From Bradyrhizobium sp. AUGA SZCCT0176 (GTDB taxonomy: Bacteria; Pseudomonadota; Alphaproteobacteria; Rhizobiales; Xanthobacteraceae): DNA of 64,000 bases. The DNA is taken from positions 248,001 to 312,000 of the forward strand of contig NZ_JAFCMB010000007.1 of NCBI RefSeq assembly GCF_018130145.1, written 5' to 3'. The first letter of the stretch is position 1. Each line of letters opens with the position of its first letter. Position numbers and translations under genes: made by a program. Shown piece by piece: positions 44,887 to 52,775 of this stretch. The notes under the pieces were generated by a model. It was not told the origin of the DNA, ran no database searches, and saw nothing but the letters and a program-made list of their open reading frames with translations.

Positions 44887-46167
44887 CTAGCCGGCAAGCC
44901 ACTTGGCCGGGACCGTCACCAATGCCGGGAACAGCACCAACAGAAACAGCACGATAAGCTGGGCGATCATAAACGGCCAGACGCCCTTGATGATATCTTC
45001 CATGCTGATCCTGGAGACGCCGCAAACGACGTTCAGCACGATACCGACCGGCGGCGTAATGAGGCCGATGGAATTGTTGATGATGAACATCACGCCGAAA
45101 TAGACCGGGTCGATGCCGGCCGCCTTGATGATCGGCATCAGGATCGGCGTCAGGATCAGGATCGTCGGCGTCATATCGAGCGCCGTGCCGACGATGACCA
45201 CGATGACCATGATCGCGAACATCAAAAGCGTCTTGTTGGCCATGAAGGGCTTCAGGAGGTCGACCACCTGGGCTGAAATCTCCGACACCGTGATCAGCCA
45301 GGAAGAGACCAGCGCCGCCGCCACCAGGAACATCACGATACTGGTGGTCAGGGCGGCGGAGACGAAGACGCCGTACAGCTGCGAGAATTTCAGCTCGCGA
45401 TAAATGCAGGTGGTCACGAACAGCGAATAAACCGCGACAACAACGCCGGCCTCGGTCGGCGTAAAGATGCCGAAACGCAAGCCGACGATGATTATCGCCG
45501 GCAACATCAGCGCCCAGAAGCCGTCGATCACGGCGTGGGCAACTTCCTTGAACGATGCCCGCGGCGGCGGCGTCAGGTTTTCCTTGTGGACCACCCACCA
45601 CCAGGCGACGCACAAGCCGGCACCAATCATCAGCCCGGGAAAGATACCGGCGAGAAACAGCTTGGAGATAGAAACGCCGGCGGCGACGCCGAAGATGACG
45701 AAGCCGATGCTGGGAGGAATGACGGGACCGATCACGCCGCTCGCAGCCACAAGTCCTGCCGCGTAGATCTTCTTGTGTCCGGCCGCCACCATCATCGGCA
45801 CCAGCACGGCTGCGAGCGCGGCGGCATCGGCCGCGGCCGATCCCGATAGCGATGAGAGGATACAGGCCGCGAGGATCGTCACATAGCCAAGGCCGCCGCG
45901 GAAATGTCCGACCGCAACGAGGGCGACATTGACGATGCGCCTGGCCAGCCCTCCCTTGTTCATGATCTCGCCGGCGAGCATGAAGAAGGGAATGGCCATC
46001 AGCGGGAAACTGTCGGCGCCATTGATGATGTTCTGCGCCACGATCTGGGAATCGAACATGTTGATCGTGCTCATCAGCGCGACCCCGCAGATGAGTAGCG
46101 CAAAGGCGATCGGCATGCCGAGCGCCATGGCGCCGAGCAACGAGAAGGTGAAGACCGCGATGGTCAT
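44887..46167 (-). CDS. dctM: TRAP transporter large permease (DctM)
   Basis: 426 residues with about 12 helices, the large channel subunit of a sodium-driven tripartite ATP-independent carboxylate importer. Typical segments are FFMLAGEIMNKGGLARRIVN, SGSAAADAAALAAVLVPMM and GLITPPVGIVLNVVCGVS. The ATG at 46167 is preferred (MTIAVFTFSLLG). It works with the two upstream genes. Confidence 0.93.
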   Translation of the reverse strand: MTIAVFTFSLLGAMALGMPIAFALLICGVALMSTINMFDSQIVAQNIINGADSFPLMAIPFFMLAGEIMNKGGLARRIVNVALVAVGHFRGGLGYVTILAACILSSLSGSAAADAAALAAVLVPMMVAAGHKKIYAAGLVAASGVIGPVIPPSIGFVIFGVAAGVSISKLFLAGIFPGLMIGAGLCVAWWWVVHKENLTPPPRASFKEVAHAVIDGFWALMLPAIIIVGLRFGIFTPTEAGVVVAVYSLFVTTCIYRELKFSQLYGVFVSAALTTSIVMFLVAAALVSSWLITVSEISAQVVDLLKPFMANKTLLMFAIMVIVVIVGTALDMTPTILILTPILMPIIKAAGIDPVYFGVMFIINNSIGLITPPVGIVLNVVCGVSRISMEDIIKGVWPFMIAQLIVLFLLVLFPALVTVPAKWLAG

Positions 46168-46189
46168 GTGCGGCGCCCCCGCGATGCCA

Positions 46190-46696
46190 TCAGATGTCCT
46201 CCTCCTTGACGGCGACCAGCTCGGATTCGCTGGCCTGGCCGGAGACGACGCGGAACAAATCATAGAGCAGCATGATCCCGACCGAGACGCCGAAGATCAC
46301 GCCGACGAAATAGAAGATGCCGAGCGACAGACCGGTCGCCGGCGCGCGATCGTCGATGTTGATGATGGTCTGGCGCCAGCTACCCGCCAGCAGCAGCCAG
46401 TCGGCATACAGCATCAGGCAGTAGCTGATGACGAAGCAGATGCGTTTTCCCAGGGGTCCCAGCATCCGCACCAGCGTATCGACGCCCAGATGCGAATGCT
46501 CGCGCACGGCGACGATGGCGCCCAGAAACGTCAGCCAGACCAGCATCCAGCGTGACAGTTCCTCCGAAATCGTGATGCCGGAATTGAAGCCGTAGCGCAG
46601 CACGACATTGCCGAACACCAGCACCACCATGACCGCGAGGCACAGCGCGATCACGCCCTTGAGCAACGCGCAATAGAGGTCGAGTATCCGTCCCAT
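46190..46696 (-). CDS. dctQ: TRAP transporter small permease (DctQ)
   Basis: 168 residues from the ATG at 46696, four helices. ISEELSRWMLVWLTFLGA carries the family E-x-x-RW signature. The frame can be extended to a TTG at 46798 inside dctP, but the family normally begins shortly before the first helix. It partners DctM, which starts 22 bp downstream. Confidence 0.9.
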   Translation of the reverse strand: MGRILDLYCALLKGVIALCLAVMVVLVFGNVVLRYGFNSGITISEELSRWMLVWLTFLGAIVAVREHSHLGVDTLVRMLGPLGKRICFVISYCLMLYADWLLLAGSWRQTIINIDDRAPATGLSLGIFYFVGVIFGVSVGIMLLYDLFRVVSGQASESELVAVKEEDI

Positions 46697-46769
46697 CGGC
46701 GCCGTCTGGAGCTGGAGTTCGTGCAGGGCCGCTGGATACCGGCCCTGCTTCGCCGATATCAGCGGCGCG

Positions 46770-47786
46770 TCACTTGACCTCTTTGCGGACGCGATCAAGC
46801 TCCGCGTTGAACAACTTGACCGTATCAGGCTTGAGGGCCGCAGAAATCTTGTCGACCACCGGCTGGACGGCTTTGCGCATGCGCTCCAGCTCTTCCGGCG
46901 CCACCGCGTTGTACGTCATGCCCTTGGCCTGCAATTCGGAGAGCGCCTTCTCGGTCTGCAGCCGCGTCTGTTCCTTCTGGTAGGCGCGGCTTTCGTTGTA
47001 GGCTTCCTGCATCATCTTCTGTTCGGCCGGCGACAGCTTGTCCCAGAAAATCTTGCTGACGATGATGATGTTCTCGGTGAAGGTGTGGCCGGTGGCGGAG
47101 ACGTATTTCTGGACCTCAAAGAACTTGTTGGACAGGATCACGGTGTAGGGATTTTCCTGGCCATCGACCGTGCGCGTTTCCAGCGCCGAGTAGAGCTCAC
47201 CGAACGCCATCGGGATCGGGTTGGCCTTGAAGGCGCTGAAGGACTCCAGATAGACCGGGTTGGGGATCACGCGCAGCTTGAGGCCGGCGAAATCTTCCAG
47301 CTTGGCGATCGGATGCTTGCTGTTGGTGACGTTGCGGAAGCCGAGCCCCCAATAACCGAGCCCGACCAGTCCGCGCTGCGGCAGCGCGTCGATCATCGCC
47401 TTGCCGAATGCGCCCTGGACCAGCGCATCGGCCTGGTCGGTGGTGTTGACGATGAACGGGAAGTCGAGCAGGCCGAATTCGGGAATGACGGTCGCGAGCG
47501 AGGTCGTGGACGCCGACAGCATCTCCTGCGTACCGCCGCGCAGCGCCGATTGCTGCTGCAGCTCGTTGCCGAGCTGGGATGAGGCGAACTCGCGGACTTT
47601 CAACTTGCCGCCGCTCTTGGCGAGCAGGATTTCCGCGAATTTTTGCACGCCGAAGCTGACGGGATGATCGGTGTTGTTGAGGTGTCCCCAGCGGATGGTC
47701 CGCTCCTGGACCTCCTGCGCGGATGCGGTGCCGACCAAAAGCGCCCCGCCGAACACGGCTGCGGACAGAACTGCAAACAGCTTCAT
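46770..47786 (-). CDS. dctP: TRAP transporter substrate-binding protein (DctP family)
   Basis: 338 residues. Signal peptide about 1-23 (ending ASA). The DctP core has LKLRVIPNPVYLESF with the conserved Arg that binds the ligand carboxylate, and VDGQENPYTVI. GGAGG lies 6 nt before the ATG at 47786. Substrate: an organic acid, plausibly quinate or shikimate from the neighbours (inference). It is divergent from the gntR gene, with a likely shared control region. Confidence 0.92.
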   Translation of the reverse strand: MKLFAVLSAAVFGGALLVGTASAQEVQERTIRWGHLNNTDHPVSFGVQKFAEILLAKSGGKLKVREFASSQLGNELQQQSALRGGTQEMLSASTTSLATVIPEFGLLDFPFIVNTTDQADALVQGAFGKAMIDALPQRGLVGLGYWGLGFRNVTNSKHPIAKLEDFAGLKLRVIPNPVYLESFSAFKANPIPMAFGELYSALETRTVDGQENPYTVILSNKFFEVQKYVSATGHTFTENIIIVSKIFWDKLSPAEQKMMQEAYNESRAYQKEQTRLQTEKALSELQAKGMTYNAVAPEELERMRKAVQPVVDKISAALKPDTVKLFNAELDRVRKEVK

Positions 47787-47869
47787 CTCATCCTCCCCTA
47801 GCGATCCGGTGCCCAGCCGCGGCTTGTTGCTGCGATTTTTGGTGTCTGGCCGGTCCTTTTCGGTGGAAA

Positions 47870-47930
47870 CCATATAACGAAATGATTGTCAAATGATAGT
47901 CATGGAAATATATGATGTTATGTAATTCAC
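47870..47930. promoter_or_regulatory. Shared dctP/gntR control region with tandem 11-bp repeat and AT-rich operator-like motif
   Basis: AAATGATTGTC (47880-47890) is directly followed by AAATGATAGTC (47891-47901), one mismatch in 11, a one-helical-turn period. A candidate promoter for gntR is TTGTCA (47886-47891), 17-nt gap, TATATG (47909-47914). ATATGATGTTATGTAATTC (47910-47928) resembles a motif upstream of pcaH at 52721-52738. CATATAAC (47871-47878) and GTTATG (47917-47922) face each other. Operator function is inferred. Confidence 0.5.
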
Positions 47931-48035
47931 CATGTGATTTTAGTTTGCGGCAAGGGGCCGCCATTCGCGGCTATGCTCGCCGGCGAGTCGCGTCAGCCTT
48001 TGCAGGCCCAAAAAGCGGGATAGACATTGACGATC

Positions 48036-48692
48036 ATGGAGCAGCAGCAGACCCCGATGTCGGCCGGCGACAGCGGCTATCACCGCATTCGCTCCGACAT
48101 CATCTTCGGCGTGCTCAACCCGTCGGGACGGCTCAAGCTCGACTCGATGAAGGAGGATTACGGCCTCAGCGTTTCGACGCTGCGCGAGATCCTCAACCGG
48201 CTGGCCTCGGAAGGCTTTGTCGTTGCCGAAGGTCAGCGCGGCTTCGAGGTAGCTCCCGTCTCGATCCAGAATTTGCGCGAACTGGCGCAGCTGCGAATCC
48301 TGCTCGAACATCATGCGATGACCGAATCGTTCCGGGCCGGCGACATGGAGTGGGAAGGCCGCGTGGTGTCAGCGCATCACAAGCTGGCGGCGACCGAGCG
48401 CGCTATCCTCACCGCGGGCGACGATCCCGAACTTCGCAAGCGCTATGACGGTGAATTCCACCAGGCCCTGATCTCGAGCTGCGGCTCGCGGGAGTTGATG
48501 CAGACTCACTCGGTCGTGTTCGACAAGTACTTCCGCTACGCCCTGCAGTACCGCGGCAGCGCCACCATCGCGCAGCACCAGGCGCTGCTCGATTGCGCGC
48601 TGAAGCGCGACGTCGAGGGCGCGAAATTGATCCTGACCGATCATATCAACAGCTGCGTGGCGCACGCGCTGTCGATCGGGACGCTGAAATGA
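48036..48692 (+). CDS. GntR-family (FadR/FCD type) transcriptional regulator
   Basis: About 218 residues. Winged helix (YHRIRSDIIFGVLNPSGRLK... STLREILNRLASEGFV) and a C-terminal all-helical FCD effector domain with metal-ligand-like residues. I used the ATG at 48036. A TTG at 48027 has GCGGGA 6-9 nt upstream and is a real alternative. It is divergent from the TRAP genes and 19 bp from the FAD enzyme gene that follows, so both flanks are likely targets. Confidence 0.9.
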   Translation: MEQQQTPMSAGDSGYHRIRSDIIFGVLNPSGRLKLDSMKEDYGLSVSTLREILNRLASEGFVVAEGQRGFEVAPVSIQNLRELAQLRILLEHHAMTESFRAGDMEWEGRVVSAHHKLAATERAILTAGDDPELRKRYDGEFHQALISSCGSRELMQTHSVVFDKYFRYALQYRGSATIAQHQALLDCALKRDVEGAKLILTDHINSCVAHALSIGTLK

Positions 48693-48711
48693 GCCGTTCG
48701 GTCGAGTTGTT

Positions 48712-50439
48712 GTGACCGGCCGCCAAACAGATAATCGCCGGTGGGATGCCGAGATCGATCTATTGGTGATCGGCGCCGGTGCCGCGGGCATGACGGCAAC
48801 TCTGGTCGGTGCGCTCGAAGGCCTCCAGGTCATTCTTTGCGAAAAGTCCGGCATGGTCGGCGGCACCACCGCGACCTCGGCCGGAACGGTCTGGATACCA
48901 GGCAGCCGGCAAAGCGGGGCGGCCGGCGTGCCCGACAGCGTCGCATCAGCCAAAACCTATCTCACCGCGATATTGGGCGATGACGCCAACGATGCGCGGC
49001 TCGCCGCCTTTCTCGCGACCGGGCCCGCGATGCTCGATTATTTCCAGCAGAAATCCAGCGTGGTTTTCGTGCCGCCACCGGTTCATCCCGACTATCACGC
49101 CCAGCCCGGGGCCGCGCTTGGCGGCCGGGCGCTCGGCGTCGTGCCGTTCGACGGACGAAAGCTCGGCGATGACTTTGCGCGGGTGCGGCCACCGCGCCGT
49201 GAATTCATGGTGCTCGGCGGCATGATGGTCGGCAAGACGGATATTCCGTCCTTGCTGCACCCGTTTCGCTCCTGGGCTAATTTTTCGAACGCGACGCGCC
49301 TGCTGACGCGGCAGGCGCTGGACCGGATCAAGCATCCGCGCGGCACCCGCCTGATCATGGGCAACGCGCTGGTGGCGCGGCTGCTCTACAGTTTAAAGCA
49401 ACAGGCCATCGACATCCGTTACCAGACGCAGCTCAGCGAGCTGATCGAGGACGACGGCAGAATCATCGGCGCGGTGTTCACGACAAACGATCGCGACATC
49501 AGCATTCGCGCGCGACGGGGCGTCGTGCTGGCGGCCGGCGGCATTGGCTGGAGCAGCGAGTTGCGCAACCGACTGTTTCCGGACGACACCCAGCGCTATT
49601 CGATGTCGCCGGATAGCAACACCGGCGACGGCATTCTCGCCGGCGAACGCGCGCACGGCACTCTCGCGCAGGACATCAGGAGCCCGGCATTGTGGATGCC
49701 GAGTTCGGTGATGCCGCAGGACGACGGCCACCTCTCGGTGTTTCCCCACATCATGCTCGATCGCGCCAAGCCCGGGTTGATGGCGGTCAACAGATCAGGC
49801 GTACGCTTCGTCAACGAAGCCAATTCGTATCATGACTTCGTCGAGGGGATGCTGCGGGCGCATCAAACGGTGCCCAGCATCCCGTCCTATTTGATCTGCG
49901 ACCGGAGTTTCGTCGGGGATTACGGCCTTGGCCTGATCCATCCCGGGACCCGCGACCTCACGCGCTTCCTGAAGTCGGGCTATCTGTTCCAGGGCGACAG
50001 CATCGCGAAACTGGCGCAGGCCATCGGCGTTGATGGCGGCGCGCTGGCCGGCACCATCGAACGGTACAATCGCTTTGCCGAGACCGGTGTCGACGAGGAT
50101 TTCGGCCGCGGCACCAGCGACCTCAACCGTTTCAACGGTGATCCCACGAACAAGCCAAATCCCTGCCTGCGCAAGATCGGCCCCGGTCCGTATTTCGCAG
50201 TCGCAGTCTGGCCTTCCGACCTCGCCAGCAGCGCGGGCCTGCGCACGGACAGCAACGGCCGGGTGCTGACATCTACAGGACAGCCGATTCCCGGCCTCTA
50301 CGCCGCTGGCGCCGACGCCGCCTCGATTTTCCGCGGCACCTATCCCGGTCCGGGAACCATGATCGGCCCGGCCATGGTGTTTGCATGGCGCGCGGCGATG
50401 GATATCGCGGGCAAGTCGAACGAGCTGGGTGCTACTTGA
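48712..50439 (+). CDS. FAD-dependent oxidoreductase, 3-ketosteroid-1-dehydrogenase / fumarate-reductase-like
   Basis: 575 residues. An N-terminal Rossmann dinucleotide motif (VIGAGAAGMTATL, about 19-31) is followed by EKSGMVGGTTATSAGTVWIP. FAD-binding motifs near the C-terminus are GLYAAGADAASIFRGTYPG and GPAMVFAWRA. GTG start. Family members desaturate alicyclic rings or 3-oxosteroids. Next to quinate/shikimate genes, a cyclohexane carboxylate-type substrate is plausible (inference). Probably cotranscribed with gntR. Its last eight bases overlap the convergent dioxygenase. Confidence 0.88.
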   Translation: MTGRQTDNRRWDAEIDLLVIGAGAAGMTATLVGALEGLQVILCEKSGMVGGTTATSAGTVWIPGSRQSGAAGVPDSVASAKTYLTAILGDDANDARLAAFLATGPAMLDYFQQKSSVVFVPPPVHPDYHAQPGAALGGRALGVVPFDGRKLGDDFARVRPPRREFMVLGGMMVGKTDIPSLLHPFRSWANFSNATRLLTRQALDRIKHPRGTRLIMGNALVARLLYSLKQQAIDIRYQTQLSELIEDDGRIIGAVFTTNDRDISIRARRGVVLAAGGIGWSSELRNRLFPDDTQRYSMSPDSNTGDGILAGERAHGTLAQDIRSPALWMPSSVMPQDDGHLSVFPHIMLDRAKPGLMAVNRSGVRFVNEANSYHDFVEGMLRAHQTVPSIPSYLICDRSFVGDYGLGLIHPGTRDLTRFLKSGYLFQGDSIAKLAQAIGVDGGALAGTIERYNRFAETGVDEDFGRGTSDLNRFNGDPTNKPNPCLRKIGPGPYFAVAVWPSDLASSAGLRTDSNGRVLTSTGQPIPGLYAAGADAASIFRGTYPGPGTMIGPAMVFAWRAAMDIAGKSNELGAT

Positions 50440-51325
50440 TCGGCGGCCGCGGCAGCACGGCCTCACCTGCTTCCATCCGGTAGACATAGTCGAGCGAATA
50501 CCAGGGCGAGCCGACATCGGTTGCAGTCGGATGCGCCTCGTCATGCCGCACGAACTCGCCGATCAGCGCCTTGGTCACACCGAACTGCACGTCGCTGTCG
50601 ATATGCGGATCGGCGGGATCATAGACCTGGGAAATCAGCACCTTGAATCCCGGCTTGAAGATCAGCGCATGCAGATGCGCCGGCCGGTAGGGATGCCGGT
50701 CCTGCGCCTTCAAGAGCCGCCCGACCACGCCATCGGTCGGAATGGGATAGCCGACCATCATCACCGAACGAAACGCGAAGCGCCCGTCGGCGTCTGACGT
50801 GAACTTGCCGCGCAAATTCATCTCGGCCTGTTCAGGATCCTGGTTCTCGTACAGCCCGACCGGCGAGGCGTGCCAGATATCCACCTCGGCGCCGGCAATC
50901 GGATGGCCGGCGTGGTCAACGACGCGGGCGGTGACGAACAGCGCCGCGCCCGGCGTGTCGGACCGGACGATCGAGCCGCCGTTTGCAACGCGCGGAGAAT
51001 TCAGCCGCCAGAACGGCCCGAGCAGCGATTGCGCCGTCTCGGTGTTGCCCTGATCGCCATTGTTGAGCAGGCACACCAGCGAGGAAACGCCGAGCGAGCC
51101 GGCTATCAGCACGACTTCATTGTGGGTGTCGGTCGATTGCTTGCCGAGTTCAGCCAGAATGGCAGTGGCTTCGCGGAATTCGGCTTCGGTCAGCCTGACG
51201 TCACGGACAAACCCATGCAGATGCTTGACCAGCGACAGCATGATCTCGCGCAGCCGCGGATCGGAGGTCCGCTCCATCACGGCAGACGCTGCAACCGTGA
51301 CATCCTGCTCGCGCCCGATGATCAT
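50432..51325 (-). CDS. Intradiol ring-cleavage dioxygenase (catechol / hydroxyquinol 1,2-dioxygenase-like)
   Basis: 297 residues. N-terminal Dioxygenase_N helical domain (DPRLREIMLSLVKHLHGFVR) followed by the intradiol core. Fe(III) ligands: Tyr159 (GLYENQ), Tyr193 (GYPIPTD), His217 and His219 (RPAHLHALIF). It probably cleaves a catechol or hydroxyquinol to a muconate; the exact substrate is unclear. AAGGAG lies upstream. It follows pcaG on the same strand, 34 bp on, so a pcaH-pcaG-dioxygenase operon is likely. It gives the cell a second ring-cleavage activity. Confidence 0.9.
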   Translation of the reverse strand: MIIGREQDVTVAASAVMERTSDPRLREIMLSLVKHLHGFVRDVRLTEAEFREATAILAELGKQSTDTHNEVVLIAGSLGVSSLVCLLNNGDQGNTETAQSLLGPFWRLNSPRVANGGSIVRSDTPGAALFVTARVVDHAGHPIAGAEVDIWHASPVGLYENQDPEQAEMNLRGKFTSDADGRFAFRSVMMVGYPIPTDGVVGRLLKAQDRHPYRPAHLHALIFKPGFKVLISQVYDPADPHIDSDVQFGVTKALIGEFVRHDEAHPTATDVGSPWYSLDYVYRMEAGEAVLPRPPIK

Positions 51326-51358
51326 TCCGCGCTCCTTGCGGCCGCGACGGCGCCGCGC

Positions 51359-51970
51359 TTAGACGTCGAAGAACACGGTCTCGTCATCGCCCTGCAAATG
51401 GACGTCGAGCCGATAGACTGCGCTGGGATTGCAATTCGCACGCTGGGCGATCAGCGTGGCGCGGCGGTCGATCGGTACCAGCGCCAGCACGGGATCGGCG
51501 GCATTGGCCGCCTCGCCGTCGAAATAGATCCGCGTGTAGAGATGCAGCAGCATGCCGCGCGCGAACACCGCGAGCACGAGATGCGGCGCCTGCGGCTTGC
51601 CATCGGGATCAGGCACCGTGCCCGGCTTGATGGTGTCGAAGGCATAGCCACCGTCGGCATCGGTGCCGCAGCGGCCGAATCCCTTGAAGGATGAATTGGG
51701 CAACGCCCGCTTGTCCTGCGGATCGGAGAAGCGGCCTTGCGCGTCGGCCTGCCAGATCTCCAGCATGCAATCCACCATCGGCTTGCCGTCGCCGTCGAAC
51801 ACCCGGCCCTCGACGCGGACGCGTTCGCCTGACGTATCCGCCGTCACGAGATTGTTCGAGAAAGCGTCGTTCCAGTCATACTTGCCGTTCGATGTCAGGC
51901 CGTAGGCGAAATACGGGCCGACGGTCTGTGACGGGGTAACGCCTTCCGGCTTGTTCTGGGCCTTGGACAC
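51359..51970 (-). CDS. pcaG: Protocatechuate 3,4-dioxygenase, alpha subunit
   Basis: 203 residues, the non-iron structural partner of PcaH, with TPSQTVGPYFAYGL at the start and the intradiol jelly-roll. It contributes the substrate-side wall of the active site. The GTG start directly abuts the pcaH stop (TAA then GTG) and GGAGA precedes it, so the two are translationally coupled, as expected for a 1:1 heteromer. Confidence 0.95.
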   Translation of the reverse strand: MSKAQNKPEGVTPSQTVGPYFAYGLTSNGKYDWNDAFSNNLVTADTSGERVRVEGRVFDGDGKPMVDCMLEIWQADAQGRFSDPQDKRALPNSSFKGFGRCGTDADGGYAFDTIKPGTVPDPDGKPQAPHLVLAVFARGMLLHLYTRIYFDGEAANAADPVLALVPIDRRATLIAQRANCNPSAVYRLDVHLQGDDETVFFDV

Positions 51971-52672
51971 TTACTTGGTCTCCATCGGCGTGGCGTTGCG
52001 CCCGCGCAGCACAATGTTGAAGCGGTAGCACAGCGCCCAATCCGGCTTGGTGTTTTCCAGGTCGAAGTCGGACACCATCCGGTTACGCGCCTTCTCGTCG
52101 GTCACCGAATTGAAGATCGGATCGAACGGGAATAGCGGATCGCCGGGGAAATACATCTGCGTCACCAGCCGCGAGACGAAGGAATGCCCGAATACCGAGA
52201 AATGGATATGGGCCGGGCGCCAGGCGTTGTGATGGTTGCCCCAGGGATAGGCGCCGGGCTTGATGGTGACGAAGCGGTAATAGCCTTCGCCGTCCGATTG
52301 GGTGCGGCCGGCGCCGGTGAAATTCGGATCGAGCGGCGCCGGATGCTGATCGACGACATGGATATAGCGGCCGCAGGCATTGGCCTGCCACAGCTCGACC
52401 AGCGTATTGGGCACCCCGCGGCCGTCTTCATCCAGCACATGGCCGTGCACGATGATGCGCTCGCCGAGCGGCTCGCCCTTGCCCTGGAGCGTGAGGTCGT
52501 TGTCGTTTTCGCGCACCGTCTCGTGGCCGTAGACCGGTCCGGTCAGTTCCGACAGCGTATGCCGCATCGGGATCAGCGGCTTGGTGGGCGAGCGCTTCAC
52601 CGTGCTCTTGTAACCGGGCGACAGCCGCGGCGGATGCGCCGTCAAGCTTTGCAGCGGATAGGATAATGTCAT
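51971..52672 (-). CDS. pcaH: Protocatechuate 3,4-dioxygenase, beta subunit
   Basis: 233 residues. Carries the non-heme Fe(III): Tyr103 (CGRYIHV), Tyr142 (GAYPWGN), His155 and His157 (RPAHIHFSVFG). With PcaG it cleaves protocatechuate between the hydroxyls to 3-carboxy-cis,cis-muconate, the entry to the beta-ketoadipate pathway. GGGAGG lies 9 nt before the ATG. An AT-rich motif 48 bp upstream resembles one near gntR. Confidence 0.96.
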   Translation of the reverse strand: MTLSYPLQSLTAHPPRLSPGYKSTVKRSPTKPLIPMRHTLSELTGPVYGHETVRENDNDLTLQGKGEPLGERIIVHGHVLDEDGRGVPNTLVELWQANACGRYIHVVDQHPAPLDPNFTGAGRTQSDGEGYYRFVTIKPGAYPWGNHHNAWRPAHIHFSVFGHSFVSRLVTQMYFPGDPLFPFDPIFNSVTDEKARNRMVSDFDLENTKPDWALCYRFNIVLRGRNATPMETK

Positions 52673-52720
52673 GACGAATTCCTCCCTGGCCTAGCCGGTG
52701 AACCTGCCGCCCAGATCATT

Positions 52721-52738
52721 ATATGACATAACTAATTC
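52721..52738. promoter_or_regulatory. Operator-like AT-rich motif upstream of pcaH
   Basis: ATATGACATAACTAATTC. It shares both flanks (ATATGA, TAATTC) with the motif at 47910-47928. The centre CATAAC is the reverse complement of GTTATG in that copy. It lies 48 bp upstream of the pcaH start. Confidence 0.4.
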
Positions 52739-52775
52739 GGGGAAGGGTGTTTTTGCACCCTCCCAACCCATTGCA

